Shown here: positions 20,960-32,200 of the stretch, piece by piece
How the letters are laid out: the number at the start of each line of letters is the position of its first letter
Position numbering within the stretch: the stretch's first letter is position 1
Source of the DNA: Lucinisca nassula
Lineage: Eukaryota; Mollusca; Bivalvia; Lucinida; Lucinidae
NCBI GenBank assembly: GCA_963580285.1
Contig: OY757017.1
Coordinates: 18,245,003 to 18,309,002 of the forward strand
DNA: 64,000 nucleotides
Direction of reading: 5' to 3'
Notes under the pieces: generated by a model
Told to the model about the DNA's origin: nothing
Database searches by the model: none
Seen by the model: the letters and a program-made list of their open reading frames with translations, nothing else
Program-made: the position numbers and the translations under genes

Positions 20960-21115
20960 TACACTCAACTGCAAATAGCCACAGAACGTTAAAATGGCTA
21001 TTTGCAGTCAACTGCAAATAGCCAGAAAACGTTAAAATGGCTATTTGCAGTCAACTTTAAATAGCCAAAAAACATTAAAATGGGTATTTGCAGTCATTCT
21101 ATTTGCGTTAGAATG
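20960..21115. repeat. Tandem palindromic units around GGCTATTTGCAGTCAACTGC
   Basis: Three units of about 56 bp alternate TGCAAATAGCCA and AATGGCTATTTGCA, joined by ACGTTAAA. Each unit can pair with its neighbour as a hairpin. Confidence 0.85.
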
Positions 21116-21217
21116 ACTACCTGGAGATATCCAGAATGATTTTAAAATTGAACGGGCCTCTGCGGCCTAGTTAATAAGAGCTCTCACTCTTAATCATTAA
21201 GTCTCTCACCGTTGTGG

Positions 21218-21475
21218 CTATGTTTGTTTGATTTGATGTTTTACGTCCCCTGCAACACTATTTAGGACATTTACTTCCAATTTTACACGACTTTTTCCCG
21301 AGAATTTGGCCCGCGCCCATCGGGGCTTGAAGAAATAGATGGGCTGCAAGATGCTTCCACGCAGAGCTGAAACTGATCGCACCCGAGTGCTGGTAAACCG
21401 CTTAAAGGATCTAAGCATGCTCAGGCAAAGTGGTACGAGACGGGACGCGCATCCGACTGAGCTACCGCGGCCGGC
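21218..21475. repeat. Mosaic family S SINE pieces with a tRNA-like end
   Basis: The 3' part of SINE S appears in minus orientation (TTTGATGTTTTACGTCCCC, about 21225-21300) and the 5' part in plus orientation (CGCGCCCATCGGGGCTTGAA, about 21308-21430). Then come GCGCATCCGACTGAGCTACC and GCGGCCGGC, the complement of a tRNA A-box-like head (GGTAGCTCAGTCGGATG). Confidence 0.6.
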
Positions 21476-21699
21476 ATGTCCATGCTGACTGATGGCAAAA
21501 GCAATTATCTCTTGTCACGGCTCATGTTAACAGTCTGTTTTTGGTTGTTTGTTTTGGTGTTAAACGCTCAAGTCAATGCTATTTAGATCATAACGAGCCG
21601 ATCAGTTTACCTAGCCACACTTTTCCCGGGCATTCTTACCTTCTCACGCGTAAGCGGTTAACCAGTAGAGTGCACACTATTTCTCAAGATATTGACAAG

Positions 21700-22345
21700 T
21701 CATCAACTTCCGAATGACGTGAAAACGTGTGTGTGGTAACTTCTGACACTATTTATAACGTTTAGCTATTTGACATCTAACATCCAAAGAAAATATGTGT
21801 AATTTTTCAATGAAACATCGAATTCACAAACAGTGAAAGTAAAAATGGCTGAAAAGTATTGGGACGTTTATACAGGTAAATGTGGTTTTCAGGCAAAAGT
21901 ACAACTTCTTCCAGCATTATGAATACTGTAGTTCTTAGCATTACGTAAGTTAGACACGCTCCTCCCTCATGTTTCAATGTTGCGATGGATTCCTCATCGC
22001 CTTTTATAGAAATTAGTCAAGTGTAGCTGCTAACGAAGTGGCAGATAAATGTATAGGCTCTGCGCTCCGGTTTCTCAGTTACGAAATCAAAGAGCGTTGT
22101 GTTTGTATGTTTGTTCTGGTACTTCCAGGTGTAATTTCTTACATGCATATCTAATTTTGTATTTCAAGTGTGTTAATAAATGAATAGAATATTTTTATTC
22201 TCATTAGATTGCATAAATATAAATAGTGTGTTTAATGTTACTTTAAATCAGATACATGTAAATACAAATGTTTGTAATTTCAGTAAAAACAGTTAGTTGT
22301 AATTATAAGTAAACTCATAGTAAACGCTAGTTTGATTATTTTACT
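21700..22345 (+). repeat. Direct segmental duplication, copy 2 (about 640 bp)
   Basis: It is collinear with copy 1 at 19735-20389, with only scattered substitutions and one small insertion (CATGTAAATA near 22255). The TGACGTCA of copy 1 reads TGACAAGTCATC here. A third, short piece (about 22424-22478) repeats only the GAGCGTTGTGTTTGTAT and CTGGTACTTTCAG part. Confidence 0.9.
21845..21922 (+). CDS. Conserved 25-codon reading frame in duplication copy 2 (function unknown)
   Basis: It has the same start context and length as the frame at 19894. It begins MAEKYWDVYTGK and then carries C where copy 1 has N. There is no frameshift between the copies. A chance frame in a recent duplication would also look like this. 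Confidence 0.28.
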   Translation: MAEKYWDVYTGKCGFQAKVQLLPAL

Positions 22346-22486
22346 CTCTTGTAACGCTAGTAACAACTGTTTATCTGTGTCTCTATATAAACGTCAAATG
22401 CATTTCATTATGTATGCAATAAAGTTGTGAAATCAATGAGCGTTGTGTTTGTATATTTGTTCTGGTACTTTCAGATACATCGATCC

Positions 22487-22618
22487 CGAGCTTGATTCCC
22501 TCCTGATAAAAGCCTCTTGACATGACTATGAATAACTCTCAGTGGCACTTTCTTGAACACATTTTCATGGTCCCAAAGGTGTTCGAGCCATCGAAGTTTC
22601 ACTGTATATTAACAAATT
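22487..22618 (+). repeat. 3' part of a pogo-like MITE
   Basis: It ends GGTCCCAAAGGTGTTCGAGC, then CATCGAAGTTTCACTGTA, very close to the right end of the element at 47770-48116. The left end was not found. Confidence 0.5.
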
Positions 22619-22692
22619 TGAAATTTCAGATGAAAATAACTTCGTACCTTGAACGGCTGCCTATAGTCATTGAGGCTAGGTTTATTTATAAC

Positions 22693-22985
22693 TTTGTTTG
22701 TTTGATTTGAAGTTTAACGTCCCCGTCAACACTGTAAAGGTCATTTTGGAGACTTTGCTTCCAATTTGTGGGACTTTTACCCGACATTGAGATGAAATGA
22801 CATCTCAAGCCCTGTCGCCCAATGAAACCAGTAGGGTTTATAAGCATGGACGGTCCGATTCACGCCGCTTTGCCTGCCCAGGGGCTTAAATCCTAGAAGC
22901 GGTTTACCAGTACTCGTGTGCGGGTAGGTTTCAGCTCTGCGTGGAAGCATCATGAGCCCATCTATTTCTTCAAGCCACGGTGGGT
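22693..22985 (-). repeat. SINE-like retroposon (family S)
   Basis: It begins on this strand with TTTGTTTGTTTGATTTGAAG and GTTTAACGTCCCCGTC (complement of the tail) and runs to TTCTTCAAGCCACGGTGGG (complement of the head). Confidence 0.85.
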
Positions 22986-23215
22986 TTATCTATAGACTCT
23001 ATATTTTATTCTATAGATAACCCTATCTATGAAGTATATTTAAACACTGCCTTTATTGGGTATATCTATAGACTCTATATTTAATTCTATAAATAACCCT
23101 ATCTATGAAGTATATTTAAACATGGCCTTTAGTGGGTTTATCTATAGACTCTATATTTAATTCTATGGATAACCCATATCTATGAAGTATATTTAAACAC
23201 GGACTTTAGTGCATA
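22981..23215 (+). repeat. 76-bp tandem repeat, three copies
   Basis: GGGTTTATCTATAGACTCTA starts copies at 22981, 23058 and 23134. Each continues with TAACCCTATCTATGAAGTAT and ATTTAAACA. Confidence 0.9.
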
Positions 23216-23242
23216 ATGATGAAACACCTGTAATAAAACGTT

Positions 23243-23340
23243 ATATGCAGTCGAACTTCAATTAATCGAATATGTGCACCTCTGGAACAATAAAATTTTG
23301 TTAGAGATAGAGTTAGTTCGAATTACTGAGGTTTACTCAT
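23243..23340. repeat. Possible pogo-like MITE fragment
   Basis: CAGTCGAACTTCAATTAATC, then GAATATGTGCACCTCTGG, resembles the CAGT-ended terminal repeats of pogo-type elements. A complementary GTTCGAATTACTGAGG end lies at about 23315-23332. Confidence 0.4.
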
Positions 23341-23447
23341 AGTGTCAGACCATGAGGCATATATAATGATAACGCTGAAACCCGTGCGACATTGTGCATT
23401 TTTTCACATCACCAAAATGGCAAATTTTCTGACGAAAATCTATGGTT

Positions 23448-23556
23448 ATTTTCTTATTTATACTACAAACACAGGTTGTGGGTACTCGTTAGAACCGCCT
23501 CATTGGGGCGATTCTAATGAGTACACACAACCTATGCCTTGGAGAAATAAGAAAAA
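23448..23556. mobile_element. Fold-back element F in its longer context (about 23375-23660)
   Basis: The hairpin runs from ACAGGTTGTGGGTACTCG to CACAACCTATGCCTTGGAG. The flanks show the wider family: CCGTGCGACATTGTGCAT and CACCAAAATGGCAAATTT at the left, ACCCCGTAAACCCC, CATATATAAAGTG and ACTTGTTCATGTGATG at the right. Confidence 0.85.
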
Positions 23557-23839
23557 TAATGTATACCCCGTAAACCCCTGTTTTCCGTTTTCCATATATA
23601 AAGTGAGTTTAAGGGGGTGGGTGTTCATTTCATGTACTTGTTCATGTGATGATGGGAATCACTTTTGGGATATTTGTACTCATTAAACTGAGCACATAAA
23701 ACATACCTTTTCAATAAAGAATCAGAAAACAAATCCTAAACCAACCTAAATATGTGAATGTCTGGAACTTTGGGAAATATTTCAACGGACCCCAGAACAA
23801 GTTCGAAATAGCCATAGTAAACGAACGAGCTACCGCAGT

Positions 23840-24690
23840 TTCAATGTAGTTTCTACTTTGGTAAGTGATACTCGCTAAGAATATAATATACATGTTATTG
23901 ATCAAGTAATTTCGTATTGCCGAGATCTGCTGTATATGACCGAGATGTAGTGTCTACTTTGTAAACTGATACTCGCTAACAATATAATTGATCAAGTAAT
24001 TTAGTATTGCCCAGATCTGCTGTATTGGCCCGAGATGTAGTTTCTACTTTGGTAACTGATACTCGCTAATAATATAATTGATCAAGTAATTTCGTATTGC
24101 CGAGATCTGCTGTATTGGCCCGAGGCAATGTAGTTTCTACTTTGGTAAGTGATACTTGCTAAGAATATAATATAATTGATCAAGTAATTTCGTATTGCCG
24201 GGATCTGCTCTATTGGCCCCAGGCAATGTAGTTTCTACTTTGGTAAGTGATGTTCGCTAATATTATAATATAATTGATCACGTACTTTAGTATTGCCGGG
24301 ATCTGCTGTACTGGCTCGAGGCAAAGTAGTTTCTACTTTGGTAACTGATACTCGCTAAGGATATAATATTTGTGATCAAGTAATTTCGTATTGTCGAGAT
24401 CTGCTGTATTGGCCCGAGGCAATGTAGTTTCTACTTTGTTAAGTGATACTCGCTAAGAATATAATATAATTGATCAAGTAATTTCGTATTGCCGAGATCA
24501 GCTGTATTGGCCCGAGGCAATGTAGTTTCTACTTTGGTAAGTGATACTCGCTAAGAATATACTATTATTGATCAATTAATTTCGTATTGCCGATATCTGC
24601 TGTATTGGCCCGAGGCAATGTAGTTTCTACTTTGGTAAGTGATACTCGCTAAAAATATAATATAATTGATCAAGTAATTTCGTATTGGTC
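23840..24690 (+). repeat. 98-bp tandem array, nine copies
   Basis: GTAGTTTCTACTTTGGTAAG recurs at 23846, 23946, 24037, 24130, 24228, 24326, 24424, 24522 and 24620. Units carry ATTGATCAAGTAATTTCGTA, GATCTGCTGTATTGGCCCGA and GGCAAT. Confidence 0.95.
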
Positions 24691-24809
24691 CAGTTAAAGG
24701 TCCGAGGTCTGCTGTATGCCCGAGGCCGAAGGCCGAGGCCAATACAGCTGACTGAGGACTGTAATTGGGGCAAGTTTATTGATTAATGATAATTTAACCA
24801 AGTTTTTTT

Positions 24810-25089
24810 ATTAATGATAATTTTATTAATTGACACAATTAAATAAACATGGTAATTGATCTCACTTGACCTCAGCTTAATAATGGTTGACCTGGTGTCA
24901 ATACAGACGACCTCCGATCAATACAGGATAGTCAATTTATAATTTACGTTATTAATTGACTATCCTGTATTGATCGGAGGTCATCTGTATTAACACCAGG
25001 TCAACCAATATTAACTGAGGTCAACTGAGGTCAAAATATCAATAATCATGTTTTTGTTAATTGTGTCAATTAATAAAATTGTCATTAAT
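24810..25089. repeat. Large imperfect palindrome (280 bp)
   Basis: The left arm ATTAATGATAATTTTATTAA, then TTGACACAATTAA, through GGTTGACCTGGTGTCAATAC and GACCTCCGATCAATACAGGA, is mirrored by the right arm to 25089, around a spacer at about 24940-24958. A related single arm is at 27650-27850. It ends about 430 bp from the channel gene's stop codon. Confidence 0.85.
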
Positions 25090-25522
25090 CAAGTAATTTC
25101 GTATTGACCCAGGTGCCTGGGCAAATACGAAATCCCTTGATTAATAACATTATAATATTGCACATGTTCATTACACCAGTACTACATGTAGTAACATAAT
25201 TATCTATATCATTCAAGAATGTGTTTATTTTTCTCCTTTTTCAGTACCTTTCGGCTGAATATAAACAGATTGGTAACAATACAAGAAAGTGACTAAGACG
25301 CTTAGAATAATGTAAACAACACCTTTTAAAAGAATCCATTTCAGAATAAGTACAAAATAATTGTCCCAAAAATCATTAATTCAACATTTTTTGGAAAAAG
25401 GAAGTCAAATCTTTTTCAAATAAAGAAATACGAATATTTTCGAAAATAATTACATTTATATTCTCAAAACAAGAGCTCATCAAAATGATTAAGCATTAAA
25501 ACAATTTTATGAGAAAATTGGT
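25090..25522 (-). other. Probable 3' UTR and downstream flank of ITPR
   Basis: There is no repeat beyond a short tail of the palindrome's flank (to about 25140) and no open frame. It contains the candidate AATAAA on the minus strand at 25229-25224. Confidence 0.4.
25224..25229 (-). promoter_or_regulatory. Candidate polyadenylation signal AATAAA for the ITPR gene
   Basis: The minus strand reads AATAAA about 295 bases past the stop codon. The intervening 25230-25522 has no reading frame and no recognised repeat, so it is a plausible 3' UTR. No transcript evidence is available. Confidence 0.35.
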
Positions 25523-26287
25523 TTAAAATCTCGATTCCCTGGTGGGGTCATCTGAATCATATTGACTTTCAGTATCTCTTTCCTCATACCCCCTATCAGT
25601 CGCTAATAATGGACGTCCCTCGGGATATGACGCTGACGCTCGACGCTCTGCTGACAGCTGCCTTAAGTAAGGTATGGGGTCGGTCTCTGAGAAGAATGAC
25701 GTGTGTTCACGAGGACTAGCGGCTAGACTGAGACGAGGACTTCGACTCATATCGTATGACTGTCTTCGACTCATCGGAACCGGGCTAATATCAAGCAATT
25801 CGTTGTCGACCCCGTACAAGGTCGGACTCATTGCGCGATCGTCGTATCGCGGACTGACAGCTCCTTGTAGTAACGGTTCTTCGTCATCTTCGAAGCGTGA
25901 TGGACTCAAAGATCGGCGGAACAATGTGTCTCGTGGATCCAACGGACTGACGCTTCGCCTTCGACGAAATCTGTCATGTCGACTGACCGACCCCGCGTAT
26001 CCTTGCTGTCCAGTTGGAGCGACCAGGCTAGAACGGCGCAACAATGTGCCGCCTGTCTCACTCGGTCGACGGGAGTAACTGGGCGAGAACGGGGGCGGGG
26101 ACTCAAGTCCTAGCTGCTGGTTTATGCCCTGAAGTGGGGTTTCTTCTTCTTGGCCTTGTCCAGAAAGGTGATCACTATCTAATGATTTTGTTGGAAGTTT
26201 CGCTTTTCTGCGGAATGAGCCAAGGCGATGTTTTTGTTCCCACTGTTTTTGTCTCATCCTTTCTTCTCTTCGCTTCTTCTCTAGTTC
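25523..26287 (-). CDS. ITPR: ITPR exon k: coiled coil end and long Ser/Arg/Pro-rich tail, with stop codon
   Basis: The acceptor is TACTGTTTCAG and the exon ends with TAA at 25525-25523 (254 residues). It opens with ELEKKRREERMRQKQWEQKH, which continues the coiled coil from the previous exon. The remainder looks disordered and is rich in S, R, P and D. It holds several basophilic phosphorylation-type sites (LLRRSSL, RRRRSVSP, FRRSLSP, SRRQSYD) and repeated SP pairs. Vertebrate IP3Rs stop soon after the coiled coil, so this tail is an extension. I recognise no domain in it. Channel-tail regulation by kinases is an inference only. Confidence 0.85.
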   Translation of the reverse strand, partial: ELEKKRREERMRQKQWEQKHRLGSFRRKAKLPTKSLDSDHLSGQGQEEETPLQGINQQLGLESPPPFSPSYSRRPSETGGTLLRRSSLVAPTGQQGYAGSVSRHDRFRRRRSVSPLDPRDTLFRRSLSPSRFEDDEEPLLQGAVSPRYDDRAMSPTLYGVDNELLDISPVPMSRRQSYDMSRSPRLSLAASPREHTSFFSETDPIPYLRQLSAERRASASYPEGRPLLATDRGYEERDTESQYDSDDPTRESRF

Positions 26288-29200
26288 CTGAAACAGTATC
26301 AAGCACAATCAAGTTCGTATGCCTAGTTGTTCAAACCATTAGCTTAACGAGCTCGTTAGTGGTCAAATTGCTAACTGTTTTAGCAAATAAAATAACTAAG
26401 TCTGACAAATGCTGGAAAAATTTTAGTAGCTTTTGCACACAAAAGTGCACATTCTTTTCTAACAGAAATAGCAAGTTGGCCATATTGAATGTTCAAGGTT
26501 TTAACGATACATTGAATAATGGCATCAAAATTAAGGAAGTCGTTAGTTGCCGTTAAAACTTTAGTTGGTACTAATTTATTTTAGGCCGATTGTGATGAAA
26601 GCTTCAGGCTTATTGAATCGCTCTCGAACACTCATTCCGGGTGTTTTCAAGCGCGCGGGTGCGAGAGAGAGAGAGAGAGGCAGTGGCATTTACACCACTG
26701 CTACCCATTTACACTTGGGTGGAGTGGGGCAGTGTCATTACGTGTCTTGCCTAAGGACACACCTCGATACCGATGGAATGATTAGAACGCACAATCTCTC
26801 GATCATAAGTCGAACGCGCTAACAACTGCGCTATCGAGTCTGACGTTAAAACTTAGACCATTTGTTATGACTAATGGTTTGCGGAATGAATTGAGTTTTG
26901 CATATATATTTGCCAACATTTTATCAGCAAAAATAACAGCGTTATAGATATTGCACTTACTGGAATAGCTAACAGTTTTGCTGCTGTCGAGATCATTAAA
27001 CTATCGATGCTTTTTTAGACACATACACTCTCTTTATGTGAGCAAAGTCACGCAAATCGCTACATGAAGACTTTCGCGACTATCATAGTCTCAAACGCTC
27101 GCTTTATCTACCCAGCCGGAGCAGGGTCCTGGGGGAGGGGTACTCTGAATTTTAGTTGCTACATAGGGACTGGGACCCAGTATCTTGTGTTCAACCCAAA
27201 AAAGCCAAGCCTGATCGTGTACCCCCAAAAAAGATCCAGTATATCATCAACGCCTGTAAAATACATGCAAATTTTAACATACCCTCCCCACCCCTCTCCC
27301 AAAATACTCCCAAATCAGCCAGCGCACGACAAAACCTACAAAAGAAATGTGTCCCAAACGAAGACTCAGATCAGCCTTGGCATCCGCGCAGTCGGATCAG
27401 AGTCTTCGTTGTGCGTTCTAAGGATAGTTAAGGGCCCAATGCTCCTCCGTGCAGCAAGAGAAGTCTTTGGTTAGACTATATGGATGCGCAGGCTGATCTG
27501 AGTCTTCGATGGGCGCACATGTCTTATTGTGAGTTTTGTCATGCTCTGGCTCAAATGATACTGGCTTGCTTTCTTTTAAAATAAGGGTTTTAACTTATAT
27601 CTCCTGTCTAATGATTGTATTGGTAACACAAGTGAATATACCATAAAGTTATTAGTTTCGTATTGGCCCAGTTTTAGGTCCGAGGACAGCTGTATTGGCC
27701 CTAGGCCAAAGGCCTGTAACTTTGCCAATACAAAATTACTTGATTAATGATAATTCTATTAATTGACGCAGATAAAAAACATGATTTATGATTTTTGACC
27801 TCCGGTTAATATTGGTTGACCTCGTGTAATACAGGATAGTGAATCAATAAAGTTTCTTACAGTATAGCTCTGTTATTAGTATAAAGCTGTTGAACTGTTG
27901 TGCGGCAAGAAATAAAGAACATATTATTCAAATAGAAGACTGACCACACCCGCATCCCCCACCCCACAAAAAGTCCGATTCAAAGTGACCCAAAAACATC
28001 TGCTAAATGGCCTGTATCCATGAACCCCTTGAACCCAACCTGTATATATATATAAATATAGTAAAGCTAGGGTTTACAGGGGTAAAACTTATTTTTCTTA
28101 TTTCTGCTCTAAAATATAGATTGTGGGTACTCGTTAGAACTGTTTCGATTAGGCGGTTCTAACGAGTAGCCACAATCTATATTTCGAGCAGAAATAAGAA
28201 CAAGAGGGCCCACAGGACCCTGGTTCGCTCACATGTTTGTCACTGTCTCGAGTACTTTCTATTTTTAGCTCTGGTGGCCATCTTGTTCATCAGCAAAGTG
28301 ATTTTAGCTTATTTAGTAGGGAGTAACCAAGGCAACATTTCTGTGAAGTTTGAATCAAATTGGCCTTAGGGTTTAGGAGGAGTTCACGTTTGAATCAAAG
28401 GGGGAGTTCCAAATCTGCCCACGCACAGATTTTCTTGAAACTTTAGTTGTTGTTTACTTTAGGTCTATCAACTATATATATAACTTTGTTTGATTTGATT
28501 AATTACTATATTTCTCAGGAGAGCTCCCTGAGGTAATCCCCTGTAGAGGTCATACACACCTGTGAACTTTTCAGTCTTAAATCAACAAGGTCGATTGTTT
28601 TCAAATTTTGTTGCTTTTATAGGCAACAGAACTCTATAAGGATCCATATAATACCAAAAATATAAATGTGTCTAGGTCATTTAATTTTTCTGATGAATTT
28701 ATTTACAAAATTTCTTAAATTTTTCATGAAAACTTATAAAAAGGAAAATGTTTATCCCAAGTGTTAGATGTGTTATTGATCTTGTCACCCCATGATATTA
28801 CACATAAAATTGGCCACATGTATCCTCTATACAGCAAACAAATTAAAAAAAAAACAGAAACCGGTAACATTGTTTTTGATTGCCAGATATGTGTTTAGGT
28901 ATATTTTTGTGATGAAGTCATTTGCAATATCAGGGGACCAGATTTTCTTTAGGTATATTTTTATTCTATTTTTATGACCATATAATGTCACCTTATCATG
29001 CAAAGCTTACCATATGCATTTACGTAATTCCGCCCCCCCCCCACCCCCCCCCACACACACACAAACAAAAATACACTGTTCGACAGAGAATAATTTTTAG
29101 TTTGGGTTTTAAGAAGAGAATATGCATTTGCAGAGAGAAAAATATAGTGCACTCATGTAGTGATCACGATGAGTGTTAGTGTTTACAGCAGTGCAAAAGC

Positions 29201-32200
29201 GGTTATGCTGAAAAAACGTATTATGATACAATAGGAATAAGACAAGGTGGATATTTTTTACCCTCTTTTTAGTATTTGGTCTTTTTTTAAACCCGCAATA
29301 CAAAGATATTAATGTAAGTAATACACAATGGTGTATTGAGTTTGCTTAATAAATTACTTTCATAATCCGGTTGTTTCCTTAATTGTTTTTATTGTTGACA
29401 TTTCCCTCTTTAAATTAAACAGCAGTCAATAATTTGCCATCTGTGAAAGACTCGGCCGATTTTCTGATTTGTTATTATTGATCAGTCCATGTATTAGTAT
29501 TTTTTCTTACATCACTTGGTCAAAGAGACTCGCACGTCGCTCCCCCCCACCACACACACACATCAAAGGTTTTGTGAGACCATTAAACATTAAAAGCATT
29601 TTCGGCATTTTTTCTAGGTTCATTATAATATAGGCAAAAGTGTTTGCTGCAATGTTTTAGTCTTCAATAATAGTCACACTGAAACTATTTATCATCTTGC
29701 ATACACTTCCCTAAATGATATAGATGGAAGGCAAGTTGCTGTAAAACATTTATTTGATAGCTGATATTGTATTTAGATGCTGAAATACCATTTGCATATG
29801 TAGTCTTATGTATGCAGTACTTGTCATCTATGTTAAGTTTTCTGGCTCTGTATTCATCGGTTTTACAAATGGTTTGTTTGTTTGTTTGAATTGAGGTTTA
29901 ACATCCCCGTTAACACTATTTAGGTAATTTTGGAGATGCTGCTTCCAATTTTGTGGGACTTGTTCCCGACATTGAGATGAAATGATATCTCAAGCCCTGC
30001 CACCCTATGAAACTACAAGGCTTATATACATTGGACGGCCCGACTCACACCACTTTGTCTGGGCAAGCTTAGTCCTTCTAAGCGGTTTACCAGTACTTGT
30101 GTTTGGTTAGTTTTAGCTCTGTGTGGAAGCAACATGCAGCTAAATCAATTTTTTCAAGCCCCAATGGACGGGGGCGAAGATTTACAAATGGCATGAATCA
30201 CTTGTTTGCTGTACCACTAGCACATTGGCTGAATCAAAATCAGTGCAGCTGGCTTCACATTTTTCTAAAGTACTGCTAGCACATGTACTGTTTGCTATTT
30301 TAAATTGTGAAAGTGTTTGAAAGTTGAATTAAGTCTTATCTATTATATTAATTAATACTTTCCAAAAATAACTGCTTGTTTTCTGGATCATATTTTAGAA
30401 CATAGATGATCATATTTAAGAACATAACTTTCTTACACGGTGACAGTTAGTGCGATTGAAGTAGACTGAAGGGGCATTGTCAGAGTGAGCCTAAACAACA
30501 GTGCCATTTCGTCTACAGTAATCTGTGTATACAGTGGGCCAAAAGATCAGAAAATATTGTTGTGTTATTATGACCTATCTGGCTGAAACATAATACAAAC
30601 ATCATTATTCTTGGCCATTCAAGCAACCTGTGTCATTCCAGTATGACAATCAGACTTTTCAAACATTTTAAGATCACTGCATCAGTTTTCTATTTTCAGC
30701 TCCGGTGGCCATTTTGTTTATCGGAGCGGGATCGTTTCAGCCTTTTTGGTAGAGGGTCATCTAAGCAACATTACTTCGAAGTTTGAATGAAATTGGCCAA
30801 AGGGTAGAGAAGGAATTGTCGTTTGAAGATTTTTTTTATTTTTAGCTCTGGCAGCCATCTTGTTCATTTGAGTGGAATGAGTAGGGAGTCATATAGGCAA
30901 CATTCCGGTGAAGGGTTAAGAAGGAGTTTGCATTTGAAGTAAATCTACAATGTTTTTCTATTTTTAGCTCTTGTGACCATTTGTTAAATCGTTTATGCTA
31001 TTTTCCTAGAGGGTCATCTACACAACATGGTTCAAAAGTTAAAGTAAAATAGGTCAAATGTCAAAGAAAAAGGTCAAAGATCATACATTTTATGTATGAA
31101 TAGAAAGCCCTTGTCGCAAGAAACCTACATGCTAAATATGAAGGCTGTATCTCAAATGCTTCAAAAGTTATGACATAGTAGGTCAAAGGTCAAGGTCATG
31201 AGTCAAAAGTTTTGAATTGTTGAGAAAACCTTGTCAAAAGGAACATACATGCCAAATATGACATATGGTTCAAAAGTTATGATAAAGTAGGTCACAGGTT
31301 AAGGTCACAGGTCAAATCTTTAAATGAGTGAGAAGCCCTTGTCACAAGGAACCTATATGCCAAATATGAGGGCTCTATCTCAAACGATTCAAAAGTTATG
31401 ACAAATTAACCTACCGATCTACTTTTTGATTTGACATGACCCATATTCGAACTTAACTGAGATATTGCCCAGATGATCATTCTGAGCAAGTTTAATGGTG
31501 ATTTGACTAAAACTGTGGCCTCTTAGAGTGTTCAAAACGTTTTTCTATGATTTGACCTGCTGGCCTACTTTTTGACCCGACATGACCCATATTCAAACTT
31601 GACCCAGATATTGTCAAGATGATAATTCTGAGCAAGTTTGATGATGATCGGACTAAAACTGGGACCTCTAGTGTGTTCACAAGGTTTTTTAACAATCTGA
31701 CCTACTGACCTTCTTATTGACGAGACATGACCCATATTCGAAATTAACCAAGACATGGTCAAATGATCATTTGAGCAAGTTTGATGATGAACGGACCAAA
31801 ACTGTGGCCTCAAGTGTGTTCAGAGGGTTTTTCTATGATTTGACCTACTGACCTACTTTTTGACCAGACATGACTCATATTCGAACTTGACTGAGATATT
31901 ATGAAGATGATCATTCTGGGCAAGTTCGATGATGATCGGACCAAAACTGTGGCCTCTAGTGTGTTCACAAGGTTTTTCTATGATTTGACCTGCTGGCCTA
32001 CTTTTTGACACGACATGACCAATATTCAAACTTGACCCAGATATTGTCAAGATGATAATTCTGAGCAAGTTTCATGATGATCGGACTAAAACTGGGACCT
32101 CTAGTGTGTTCACAAGGTTTTTTAACAATCTGACCTACTGACCTTCTTATTGACCAGACATGACCCATATTCGAAATTAACCGAGACATAGTCAAATGAT

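Noticed and set aside
26044..26556. 170-codon plus-strand frame opposite the last channel exon
   Set aside because: It overlaps the real exon antisense and continues into intron. It shows no family signature, and its composition mirrors the RS-rich coding strand.
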